Source: Fimbriimonadaceae bacterium
Lineage (GTDB): Bacteria; Armatimonadota; Fimbriimonadia; Fimbriimonadales; Fimbriimonadaceae
Length of the DNA: 6,306 bases
NCBI GenBank assembly: GCA_019454665.1
Contig: JACFNW010000140.1
Location: 1-6,306 of the forward strand
Reading direction: 5' to 3'
The translations under genes and the position numbers were made by a program. Below are positions 1-6,203 of this stretch, piece by piece (the first letter of the stretch is position 1; every line of letters begins with the position of its first letter). A model generated the notes under the pieces. It worked only from the letters and a program-made list of their open reading frames with translations. It was not told where the DNA came from and searched no databases.

Positions 1-1291
1 CGGAAGTGTTGCGCGCCACGATCCGCACGCCACCTCCGTAAACCGAGGTGCCCAGCGGTTCGCGGCGAACTTCCTTGCCGTCGCGATACACAATGCGCGT
101 GCTGGAAACCGAGTACCCGGCGCTGCCCTTTTCGCGAACCACGGTCTTGCCGGGCGGCAGGCTGGGGTCGTGGATCACTTTCTCGCCCTTCGACCACGAC
201 TTGTGGCCGGAGGTGACGATCTTCACTTCGCGCGAGGGGTCGGGCGTTCCCAAAATGCGGGCGGTGAGTTTGCCCGACTGGTACTCCATGCTGACCGCAA
301 CGGGACGTTCGGAGTCGTTTTCAAAGACGAGGTCGAGGGAGTTGTACGACACCGTCGCGTCGCGTCCCCTCGGGACGTAGGCCACGGGCATCGAGTGGTT
401 CAGTCGCTTGACCACCTTGAGATCGGCAAGCAGAACCGCGTTGTAGAGCGTCGTACTGACCTGGCAGATGCCGCCCCCGATCCCTGTGTCGTGGCGACCA
501 TTGACATAGACGCCCGCTTCCTTGAAGCCCCGCTTGGCCGTGCGTTGGCCCACGACCTCGTTGAAACTGAACCGGTCGCCGGGCATGAGCACCGTGCCGC
601 TCAGGAATTCGGAACCGAGCCGGATGTTCGTGTTGCGGCTGGTTTGGTTCTTGGGAAAGTTGGTCGAGAACTCGGCCACCACGCCGACGATGCTGTCGAG
701 GGCGGCGTCGGTGACGTGCTTCTCGGCCTGAGTGATGGGCAGTTCGGCCACGCCTTCTCCATTGACCGCTTCTTGGATGGCTTCCAGCACGGCCTCGTCC
801 CGCAATTCGAGCCCAGATTGCTCGGGCGTCTTGACGATGCGCCCGGCGACCCATTCGACCTTGGCTTTGCCGTTCTTGGGGAGCTTGGCTTCGACCGTCT
901 TGACGATGCTGGACACGTCCACGCCCGAGAAGTCGAGCACCTCTTCAAGGGTGATCGGCGGTTGCGCCGAGGGGAGCCAGTTGGCCCAGAAGTCCTTCAT
1001 CGGGGCATCGCGCAGGGTTGCGGCGACATCCAGTTGAATGCCCAGTTGGGCCGGGGTGACTTCGATGGGCGCGGGCAGAAGCTTGGAAGTCAGTCGGATG
1101 GGCTTGGCGGCGCGCTCGCCCCAAACGTACTTGAGACGTCCTTCGGCCTCGCGGTACGTCAGGTTGCCGATGGGCATGGGGCCGACATACGTCTCCGGTC
1201 GGTAGACGGGCTCGCCGCGTTGGGCGGTCATGGGCACAGCGATGCCCACACCCAACACAGGGATACACAGCAGGCCTAAGTACTTCTTCAT
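1..1291 (-). CDS. VanW family protein, secreted, 3' end cut by window edge
   Basis: VanW-family protein; the family is named after a gene of the vanB vancomycin-resistance cluster and its biochemical role is unknown. The reading frame is open for 430 codons from the ATG at 1291 to the left edge, so the C-terminus is missing. Residues 1-23 (MKKYLGLLCIPVLGVGIAVP..) form a signal peptide with no lipobox. Residues about 28-195 resemble two putative peptidoglycan-binding repeats (PG_binding_4 type), the second containing TPEQSGLEL and VAELPIT. The VanW domain spans about 203-335, with VVAEFSTNF, PGDRFSFNEVVG, GGGICQVSTTLYN (272-284) and LNHSMPVAYVPRGRDA. The tail at about 380-415 (GYSVSSTRIVYRDGKEVRRE) looks G5-like, as often follows VanW. 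An in-frame ATG at 1318 would add nine residues; 1291 gives the cleaner signal peptide. Neither start has a well-spaced Shine-Dalgarno. The gene lies 92 bp downstream of the TSUP gene on the same strand. The family call is very secure; the function is not known. Confidence 0.93.
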   Translation of the reverse strand, partial: MKKYLGLLCIPVLGVGIAVPMTAQRGEPVYRPETYVGPMPIGNLTYREAEGRLKYVWGERAAKPIRLTSKLLPAPIEVTPAQLGIQLDVAATLRDAPMKDFWANWLPSAQPPITLEEVLDFSGVDVSSIVKTVEAKLPKNGKAKVEWVAGRIVKTPEQSGLELRDEAVLEAIQEAVNGEGVAELPITQAEKHVTDAALDSIVGVVAEFSTNFPKNQTSRNTNIRLGSEFLSGTVLMPGDRFSFNEVVGQRTAKRGFKEAGVYVNGRHDTGIGGGICQVSTTLYNAVLLADLKVVKRLNHSMPVAYVPRGRDATVSYNSLDLVFENDSERPVAVSMEYQSGKLTARILGTPDPSREVKIVTSGHKSWSKGEKVIHDPSLPPGKTVVREKGSAGYSVSSTRIVYRDGKEVRREPLGTSVYGGGVRIVARNTS

Positions 1292-1383
1292 CCGTGCAAA
1301 GGTCAACGTTTCGGGCATCCTTGCCGTCCGACGCCTAACCTTTGAATTATGACGCACTCGGGTTGGCTCGGTTCCCGCCGGTC
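1292..1383 (-). other. Intergenic gap between TSUP and VanW genes
   Basis: A 92-bp gap with no gene. On the minus strand it contains CATAAT (1351 down to 1346), a plausible -10 hexamer 54 bases before the VanW ATG at 1291. No convincing -35 is visible at the usual spacing and no terminator hairpin follows the TSUP stop. VanW may therefore be transcribed by read-through from the TSUP gene, from a local promoter, or both. Confidence 0.3.
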
Positions 1384-2157
1384 CTAGCCGACCAGCAGCT
1401 TGACGCTCGCGGCGGCGGCCAGAACGAGGACCAAGCCCTCGAACGCGCTCTGCGGGATCTTCTCCAGCACCTTGCGTCCACCGAACGCCCCCACCGCGAC
1501 CAAGGGCGCCATGACCAGGTCGAACGCCAGCGTCTGCACGGTCATCAGCGGTCTCTCGGGTTGGGCGAAGGTCAGCGCCGCGAGAATCGGCACCTTGGAG
1601 ACGTTCACGGCGAAGAAGAACCACGCCAGCGTGCCTACGAACTTGCGCTTGTCCACGCCTTGCCCCGCCATATAGAGGGACATGACGGGTCCGGCCGCGT
1701 TGGAGATGGTCGTGGTGATCCCGGCGAGGACTCCTGCGCCAGCGGTCCATAGCCGTCCCCGCGACCACGCTTCGGCGTTTCGACCCTTGAGCGCGAGGTG
1801 GGTGGCCAGCATGGCGAGCACGATGCCGCCGATCCAAGGACCCATGGCATCCGAAGCCGCCGCGCCGCCGAACCAGGCCAGAATCCCCGCGCCCGCCGCC
1901 ACGCCAAAGCCGACCCAGAGCGCCAGCCTTCCGATGAGGTCCCACCGGCAATCGCGGCGGTACCACGTCACGGCGAACATGTCGGCGACGATCAGGAGCG
2001 GCAGCAAGGCCCCGACCGAGAGCCGTCCGCCGAACAGGTGGGCCATGACGGGCACCACGAGCATCCCGACGCCCGGCAAGCCGGTCTTGGACGCGCCGAC
2101 CAACATGCCCGCGACGCACGCGAGCCCCCATTCGCCGGCCGTGAGTTCGGGGAGCAC
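1384..2157 (-). CDS. TSUP family (TauE/SafE) membrane transporter
   Basis: Integral membrane protein of the TSUP family, whose characterised members export or import small sulfur- or carbon-containing anions such as sulfite, sulfoacetate or thiosulfate; the substrate here cannot be told. It has 257 residues, the usual family size, with about eight hydrophobic segments in two related halves. The N-terminal half carries GASKTGLPGVGMLVVP (residues 21-36), and the C-terminal half the matching GITTTISNAAGPVMSLY (146-162) followed by KRKFVGT. The same frame is open upstream to 2454, but that extension (Arg/Gly rich, not hydrophobic) overlaps the divergent TPR gene and is not protein-like. I chose the GTG at 2157 because it gives MLPELTAGEWGLACVAG, a normal short N-terminus before helix 1. 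A TTG at 2193 is the alternative. No Shine-Dalgarno precedes the GTG. The downstream neighbour is the VanW gene. Confidence 0.9.
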   Translation of the reverse strand: MLPELTAGEWGLACVAGMLVGASKTGLPGVGMLVVPVMAHLFGGRLSVGALLPLLIVADMFAVTWYRRDCRWDLIGRLALWVGFGVAAGAGILAWFGGAAASDAMGPWIGGIVLAMLATHLALKGRNAEAWSRGRLWTAGAGVLAGITTTISNAAGPVMSLYMAGQGVDKRKFVGTLAWFFFAVNVSKVPILAALTFAQPERPLMTVQTLAFDLVMAPLVAVGAFGGRKVLEKIPQSAFEGLVLVLAAAASVKLLVG

Positions 2158-2169
2158 GGGGGCATTGTG

Positions 2170-2176
2170 TATGATA
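2170..2176. promoter_or_regulatory. Possible overlapping divergent -10 elements
   Basis: The 27-bp gap between the divergent TSUP and TPR starts contains TATGATA. Read on plus, TATGAT (2170-2175) lies 9 bases before the ATG at 2185. Read on minus, TATCAT (2176-2171) lies 13 bases before the GTG at 2157. Both are close to the -10 consensus but have no clear -35 partner. If used, transcripts would begin at or within a few bases of the start codons. Five-base arms GCATT (2162-2166) and AATGC (2184-2188) flank the site as an inverted repeat. This is inference from pattern only. Confidence 0.3.
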
Positions 2177-2184
2177 AGAATGGA

Positions 2185-2976
2185 ATGCAGCAAAGGGCGA
2201 AGTTCAGGTTTCGCCGAGTTTTGGCGATGTTGGCCATACCCGTCGGTGTGGCGTCGGTCGCAGCCGCCACGTTCCCGTTTTACGCCACGGCGAGAATCGG
2301 TCGAGGGCGCGACCCGGGAGCCCCAATGAGGATGAGACTGTCCCTTGACCTCGCGGAAGAGGCCGACAAAGCCCGAGCGGCCGGCAACTACGCCGAGGCG
2401 GATCGCGGCTACAAGAAGGCGCTCGCCTGGGCCCGTGGCTCGCCAGACCTCCACTTTAGGCTCGTTGCGATGTACGTGGAGCAGGGGCGCAAGGAGGAAG
2501 CGTTGCGCGTTTTGGGGTCATTCCTGAACTTGAGCGGCCCACACAGGGTCTCGAGCCACACCATAAAGGCCCTGGCCGTTGTTGTTGCGCTCGCGGAGGA
2601 TGTGGACCGACCCGACTTGGTCGAAGAGGCTTTGCAGCACGTGGATCGCTATGTCGTGGGCATCCCTTATGCCGAGATTTCCCAGCCACCCGTGTCGGCG
2701 ACAGAGCGCTTGGCGCTGGCCCACCTCGTGTTGGCCGATCGGCTTTCAAGCGGGAAGCCGGAAAGGGCACATGAACACCTCCTTGGCGCGAAGCGATTGG
2801 ACCCGGACCTGGCGATCGCGTGGTTTCTCGACTGGGAGGTGCTTGGCAATCTCGGTCGGCGTCAAGAAGCCGAGGCATCTCTCGCCCGGGCGGGGCGGCT
2901 TGCGCCAGCGGGGTCGAGCCTGGCGCACCGGATCGCCAAGCTGGTCGGTCCGCAGGGGCCCGTCGCTGACCCATAA
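2185..2976 (+). CDS. TPR-like protein with N-terminal membrane anchor
   Basis: A 263-residue protein of unknown specific function. Residues 1-11 are basic (MQQRAKFRFRR), followed by a hydrophobic segment at about 12-33, so a signal anchor or uncleaved signal peptide is likely and the rest would lie outside the cytoplasm. Two tetratricopeptide-like blocks are visible. One at about 53-115 contains AEEADKARAAGNYAEADRGYKKAL, split here as AEEADKARAAG and NYAEADRGYKKAL, then YVEQGRKEEALRVL. The other at about 172-245 contains KPERAHEHLLGAKRLDPD and LGRRQEAEASLARAGRLAP. The stretch between is helical but degenerate. TPRs mediate protein-protein contacts, so a scaffold role is plausible. The ATG at 2185 was chosen to keep the basic n-region; GTG 2167 and ATG 2227 are in-frame alternatives, and none has a strong Shine-Dalgarno. 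The stop is 8 bp before the DUF72 gene, suggesting co-transcription. Confidence 0.78.
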   Translation: MQQRAKFRFRRVLAMLAIPVGVASVAAATFPFYATARIGRGRDPGAPMRMRLSLDLAEEADKARAAGNYAEADRGYKKALAWARGSPDLHFRLVAMYVEQGRKEEALRVLGSFLNLSGPHRVSSHTIKALAVVVALAEDVDRPDLVEEALQHVDRYVVGIPYAEISQPPVSATERLALAHLVLADRLSSGKPERAHEHLLGAKRLDPDLAIAWFLDWEVLGNLGRRQEAEASLARAGRLAPAGSSLAHRIAKLVGPQGPVADP

Positions 2977-2977
2977 T
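2972..2977 (+). promoter_or_regulatory. Possible -10 element before the DUF72 gene
   Basis: CATAAT overlaps the stop codon of the TPR gene and ends 7 bases before the DUF72 ATG at 2985. A -10 at this distance would start transcription at or next to the ATG, giving a leaderless message. No convincing -35 is seen upstream and the match may be chance from the TAA stop codon. Confidence 0.2.
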
Positions 2978-2984
2978 CCCGCAC

Positions 2985-3701
2985 ATGCACCCTGTGCGCG
3001 TCGGTCTTTCGGGATTCTCTTATAAGCCGTGGCAAGGCGAGGGGCGGTTCTATCCGCCCGAACTCAAGGCCTCCCAGTTCCTCGACTTCTACGCCCAACG
3101 CTACACCGCCGTCGAGATGGACGGGACGTGGTACAGGATGCCCAGCGAGGAGGGCGTCGCCAAATGGCGCGACGGCACGCCAGCCGGATTCGAGTTCTGC
3201 CCGAAGATGCACCGCGACGTGACCCACATGCGCCGGCTCAAGCCCGAAGCGTTCGATTCGGCGAAGTTCTTCCTGGCGCGGCTCAAACCGTTGGCCGAAG
3301 CGGGGAAGCTCGGGCCGGTGCTGGTCCAACTGCCTCCCAACATGAAGAAGGACGTCGAGCGGCTGGACGCGTTCTTGGCAGAGTTCGCCGCTGGCAATCG
3401 GCTGGCCCTGGAGTTTCGGCACCAGAGTTGGAACGACGATGCCGTGGCCGACACGCTGCGCCGTCACAACGCCGCGTTCGTCGCCTCCGACACCGACGAC
3501 ATGGACGCCGTTCGGCGCGATACCGCCGACTTCGCTTACGCCCGCCTGCGCAAGTGCGACTACTCGGACGACGATCTGCGCGCATGGGCCGCCACCATTC
3601 GCGGGCTCGGCAAGCCGACATGGGTGTTCCTGAAGCATGAAGACGAGGGCTCCCCGTGGATTTGGGCCGACGCGCTTCTCGGACACCTGGGGGCCGGGTA
3701 G
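2985..3701 (+). CDS. DUF72 family protein (YecE-like)
   Basis: A 238-residue member of DUF72, a widespread family with a TIM-barrel fold and no established reaction. Family signatures occur in the usual order: VRVGLSGFSYKPWQG with RFYP near the N-terminus; FYAQRYTAVEMDGTWYRMPS (second strand region); FEFCPKMHRDVTH; VLVQLPPNM at 112-120; LALEFRHQSW at about 140-149, with Glu143 and His146; YARLRKCDYSDDDLRAWA; and a final WVFLKHEDEGSPWIWADAL. The last block is where homologues usually show FNN..G.A..NA, so it is recognisable but variant. Length is normal for the family and there is no signal peptide, so the protein is cytoplasmic. The ATG lies 8 bp after the TPR stop and the NamZ-like gene begins 11 bp after this stop, consistent with an operon. 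No Shine-Dalgarno is visible. The family is certain by eye; the function is unknown. Confidence 0.93.
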   Translation: MHPVRVGLSGFSYKPWQGEGRFYPPELKASQFLDFYAQRYTAVEMDGTWYRMPSEEGVAKWRDGTPAGFEFCPKMHRDVTHMRRLKPEAFDSAKFFLARLKPLAEAGKLGPVLVQLPPNMKKDVERLDAFLAEFAAGNRLALEFRHQSWNDDAVADTLRRHNAAFVASDTDDMDAVRRDTADFAYARLRKCDYSDDDLRAWAATIRGLGKPTWVFLKHEDEGSPWIWADALLGHLGAG

Positions 3702-3712
3702 CCTTCTCGCCG

Positions 3713-4894
3713 ATGTCCACCCAGAACGGCCTCGACGCCTTGCTCGCCCGCGACTGCGCCCCGTTGCGGGGCAAGGCGATCGGCGTGGTCTGCAATCAAG
3801 CGTCCATTGCTGCCGACGGGCGGCACATCCTCGACCATCTGTTGCCCCTTCACCAGCGGGGCGATCTGAAGATTGTCGCCGCCTTTGGCCCGCAGCACGG
3901 GATTTGGGGGCACACGCAGGACAACATGATCGAGTGGGAGGGCTACGAGGACGCGCGCACCGGCCTGCGGTTCCACTCGTTGTATGGCGCTCACCGCGAA
4001 CCCGCGCCGCACATGCTGGAAGGCATCGAGACGCTCGTCGTGGACATCGTGGACGTGGGCGCGCGCTACTACACGTTCATCTGGACGCTGGCTCTGTGCA
4101 TCAAAGCGTGCCGAGCGCTGGGCATCGAGGTCGTCGTTCTCGACCGGGTCAACCCGATCAACGGCGCGACCGTCGAAGGGACCGTTCTGGACCAAGCGTT
4201 CGACAGCTTTGTCGGGCTGTACCCGCTGCCGACGCGGCACGGGATGACGGCGGGGGAGATCGCCCGCTACGTCGAAGCCACCCAATTCCCGGGGGCCAAG
4301 TTGACCGTGGTCGAGGTAGATGGCTGGGACCGCGCCGCCTATCACGACGAGACGGGCCTGCCTTGGGCCATCCCCTCGCCCAACATGCCGACGGTGGACA
4401 CGGCCGTGGTCTATCCGGGCATGTGCTTGCTGGAAGCCACCAACATGAGCGAAGGACGCGGGACCACCAAGCCTTTCGAGATCTGCGGCGCGGCGTGGCT
4501 GGACTCGTGGGAGTTCTGCGACGCTCTGAACGCCGAGGGGTTGCCGGGTGTCTACTTCCGCCCGTTCCCGTTCCAACCGACGTTCCACAAACACGCCGGC
4601 GAGTATTGCGGCGGCGCGTTCCTGCACGTGTTCGATCGGGCGGCCTTCGAGCCGGTGCTCGCGGGCGTTGCCGTGATGCAGGCGGCGCGGCGTTGCGGCG
4701 GCGGCAAGTTCGCGTGGAACCCGCCGCCCTACGAGTACGAAGAGCGCAAACGGCCCATTGACATCTTGGCGGGCAACGCATGGCTTGCCGAGGCCGTGGA
4801 TGGTCTGTGGCCGCTTCAGCGGGTGCGCGAGCGGATGGGCGAGGAGTGCGCGGGATTCGAGACGACGCGGCGAGAATTCATCACAAAACCCTAA
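3713..4894 (+). CDS. DUF1343 / NamZ-type exo-beta-N-acetylmuramidase homologue
   Basis: A 393-residue protein of the DUF1343 family, which includes Bacillus subtilis NamZ (YbbC; glycoside hydrolase family GH171), an exo-enzyme that removes terminal N-acetylmuramic acid from cell-wall fragments. The family blocks are complete: GLDALL and IGVVCNQASI at the N-terminus; FGPQHGIWG (58-66) with QDNMIE (69-74); HSLYG (88-92); VVDIVDVGARYYTFIWTL (109-126); VLDRVNPING (142-151); RHGMTAGEIA (175-184); PSPNMPTVDTAVVYPGMCLLE with EATNMSEGRGTTKPFE after it; then a C-terminal PFPFQPTFHKHAGEYCGG and PPYEYE. Many homologues read PEHG where this one has PQHG (Gln61). No signal peptide is seen: the ATG at 3713 gives MSTQNGLDALL directly into the domain. 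An upstream in-frame extension overlaps the DUF72 gene and is rejected. The enzyme would therefore act on imported muropeptides, or on another sugar. Activity is inferred from family only. Confidence 0.92.
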   Translation: MSTQNGLDALLARDCAPLRGKAIGVVCNQASIAADGRHILDHLLPLHQRGDLKIVAAFGPQHGIWGHTQDNMIEWEGYEDARTGLRFHSLYGAHREPAPHMLEGIETLVVDIVDVGARYYTFIWTLALCIKACRALGIEVVVLDRVNPINGATVEGTVLDQAFDSFVGLYPLPTRHGMTAGEIARYVEATQFPGAKLTVVEVDGWDRAAYHDETGLPWAIPSPNMPTVDTAVVYPGMCLLEATNMSEGRGTTKPFEICGAAWLDSWEFCDALNAEGLPGVYFRPFPFQPTFHKHAGEYCGGAFLHVFDRAAFEPVLAGVAVMQAARRCGGGKFAWNPPPYEYEERKRPIDILAGNAWLAEAVDGLWPLQRVRERMGEECAGFETTRREFITKP

Positions 4895-5005
4895 CCCGCG
4901 ATGGGGTTCTCTTAACAGAGCCTTAACAATCGTCGTCCATTCTTGGGGGCGCTACACGCTCGGGGCTCATCGCCCTCGACCTGCATCAGTCGGAGTGAAC
5001 CAACG
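4895..5005 (+). promoter_or_regulatory. Upstream region of the prepilin gene
   Basis: A 111-bp gap. AACCC (4893-4897) can pair with GGGTT (4904-4908) in a weak 5-bp hairpin just after the NamZ-like stop. Two copies of CTTAACA at 4911-4917 and 4922-4928 are spaced 11 bp apart, about one helical turn, and each contains TTAACA, which resembles a -35 hexamer. A matching -10 is not clear (CATTCT at 4938-4943 is off-spacing). The gap probably contains the prepilin promoter, but I cannot place it. Confidence 0.35.
4992..4998 (+). promoter_or_regulatory. Ribosome binding site supporting the TTG prepilin start
   Basis: GGAGTGA, close to the Shine-Dalgarno consensus, precedes the TTG at 5006 by 7 bases (10 bases from the GGAG core). 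It supports TTG 5006 over the upstream TTG at 4943. It is the only good Shine-Dalgarno seen before any gene in this window. Confidence 0.5.
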
Positions 5006-5968
5006 TTGAAAAAGGCCTTTACGCTTATCGAACTTCTGGTGGTGATCGCCATCATCGCCATCCTCGCCGCCATGCTCTTCCCCGTGTACGCGCAAGCCAA
5101 GCAGTCTGCCAAGAAAGCGGTTGCCATCAGCAACCAAAAGCAGCTCGGGCTGGGCGTCATCCTGTACACGTCGGACTATGACGACGTCTATCCCCGGAAC
5201 GACGACTGCTACGCGCGGTCGGCCCTGAACCCTGCTCTGAACGCGGCCGGTTACACGCCCTCCAACGGCGACGGCTGCTCGGGTGCCGGCCCTTATCCGT
5301 GGCGGATGAACCACTACTCCTGGCAGAAGTGGATCCTGCCCTACACCAAGTCGGTCGAGATGTTCGAGCACCCGTCCCGCCAGAAGCTGGACACACCCGC
5401 GATCTCGGGTGGCTGGCGCCAGTGGACGGAGAACGGCCAGATCATGGGTGGTTTCGCGATCAACCTCGGCCTGACCGGCGCGTTGAACACGTACAACCGC
5501 TCCGCGACGGCCGCCGGCCGGCTCCGCAACTCCTGGCTGGGTGGCACGCAGAGCTCGATCCCGAACGTGTCGCAGGCCATGCTGCTGTTCGAATTCAGCA
5601 ACCCGAACATCAACTACTCGCCGGTTCTCGTGGATGGCGTCAACGACCCGCTCTCGACGCAGACCATCTACCCGATGGCCATTCGAGAGTTCTGGGCGGC
5701 GAACTTCAAGAAGTCGGACGCTTCGTGCAACCCGCTCGCCGAAGACGACGCTTCGCGCGTCAGCGGCGGCGTGATCGTGGTCGGTTTCGCCGACGGATCG
5801 GCAAAGGCCCTGCAGACGAACGCGTTCCTCAGCCGAACGCCCACCGCTGCCGAGTACGGCGTGCCCGTGGATGCCAACACGAAGTGCGGCATCTCGTCCG
5901 GCACCTACCGCCCCGGCGTGACCCCGGTCCTGTCGCTCCAGTATCCGTTCTGGGCCTTCGGCGGCTAA
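5006..5968 (+). CDS. Type II/IV prepilin-like protein with N-terminal methylation motif
   Basis: A 320-residue pseudopilin-like protein. It begins at a TTG codon, giving MKKA then FTLIELLVVIAIIAILAA, the class III signal cut by prepilin peptidase. The cut would fall between Ala4 and Phe5, with the conserved Glu at position +5 of the mature protein; Ala instead of Gly at -1 is tolerated. The hydrophobic helix runs to about residue 28 and continues as FPVYAQAKQSAKKAV and KQLGLG, the pattern of DUF1559-like proteins in Armatimonadota and Planctomycetota. The rest would be an exported globular domain with many aromatics, four cysteines (68, 91, 241, 294) that could form two disulfides, and GFADGSAKAL near 260-269, matching the DG motif seen late in these proteins. 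Such proteins are secreted or assembled by type II or type IV pilus-like machinery, but their roles are mostly unknown. The stop overlaps the start of the lipoprotein gene. Confidence 0.92.
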   Translation: MKKAFTLIELLVVIAIIAILAAMLFPVYAQAKQSAKKAVAISNQKQLGLGVILYTSDYDDVYPRNDDCYARSALNPALNAAGYTPSNGDGCSGAGPYPWRMNHYSWQKWILPYTKSVEMFEHPSRQKLDTPAISGGWRQWTENGQIMGGFAINLGLTGALNTYNRSATAAGRLRNSWLGGTQSSIPNVSQAMLLFEFSNPNINYSPVLVDGVNDPLSTQTIYPMAIREFWAANFKKSDASCNPLAEDDASRVSGGVIVVGFADGSAKALQTNAFLSRTPTAAEYGVPVDANTKCGISSGTYRPGVTPVLSLQYPFWAFGG

Positions 5969-6135
5969 TGAAGACGCTCGCTCTTCTCGTTCTCGCGATC
6001 GCCACCCTCGGGTTGGTGGGTTGCAACACGGGCGACGTGTCGGCCGACGCGGCCAAGAAATCGTACGACGAACAACAGGCCAAAGCCGACAAGCTCGCGG
6101 CGGAAGGCATGGAAAAGTTCGACGACTCGAACTAG
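5968..6135 (+). CDS. Small lipoprotein, 55 residues, coupled to the prepilin
   Basis: A short gene whose ATG shares one base with the prepilin stop (TAATG), so translation is probably coupled; no Shine-Dalgarno precedes it. The protein starts MKTLALLVLAIATLGLVGC: a basic residue, a hydrophobic core and the lipobox LVGC with Cys19 as the lipidation site. Asn follows the Cys. The mature part is only 37 residues, charged and likely helical (AAKKSYDEQQAKADKLAAEG). I do not recognise a family. The overlap suggests it is made together with the pseudopilin and may assist its export, assembly or anchoring, but this is inference. The signal peptide plus coding-like composition make it a real gene rather than a chance frame. 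The terminator follows 20 bp after the stop. Confidence 0.78.
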   Translation: MKTLALLVLAIATLGLVGCNTGDVSADAAKKSYDEQQAKADKLAAEGMEKFDDSN

Positions 6136-6155
6136 GACGAGTCAGCCCAACGAAC

Positions 6156-6186
6156 ACGGGGGTTGCGGATGAACCGCAACCCCCGT
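6156..6186. terminator. Intrinsic terminator, probably bidirectional
   Basis: A perfect 13-bp inverted repeat: the left arm ACGGGGGTTGCGG (6156-6168) pairs with the right arm 6174-6186 around the loop ATGAA. On plus it is followed by TTTCGCTT, a short T-rich tail. On minus the tail is GTGTTCGTT, weaker. It sits between the 3' ends of two convergent genes, 20 bp after the lipoprotein stop and 17 bp after the stop of the minus-strand gene, so it probably ends transcription from both sides. Confidence 0.82.
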
Positions 6187-6203
6187 TTCGCTTCCACAGG
6201 GGG

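Noticed and set aside
170..1279. Long plus-strand open frame opposite the VanW gene
   Set aside because: Its translation is rich in Asp, His, Gly and Arg with no recognisable domain, while the minus strand here encodes clear VanW motifs. It is an antisense shadow of a GC-rich gene.
1798..2184. Upstream extension of the TPR gene frame
   Set aside because: It runs antisense through the TSUP coding region and encodes His/Arg/Asp-rich sequence. The basic n-region and hydrophobic anchor fit a start at 2185.
2158..2454. Upstream extension of the TSUP reading frame
   Set aside because: The added 99 residues are Arg/Gly/Ser rich with no membrane segment, and they overlap the divergent TPR gene. Known TSUP proteins start shortly before the first helix.
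3560..4627. Long minus-strand open frame opposite the NamZ-like gene
   Set aside because: No domain is visible and the composition is that of an antisense frame; the plus strand carries a full DUF1343 protein.
4893..4908. Possible terminator after the NamZ-like gene
   Set aside because: Only a 5-bp AACCC/GGGTT stem with no T tract; too weak to call.
4967..6157. Long minus-strand open frame opposite the prepilin and lipoprotein
   Set aside because: The translation is Arg/Val/His rich without motifs and crosses both real genes and their junction.
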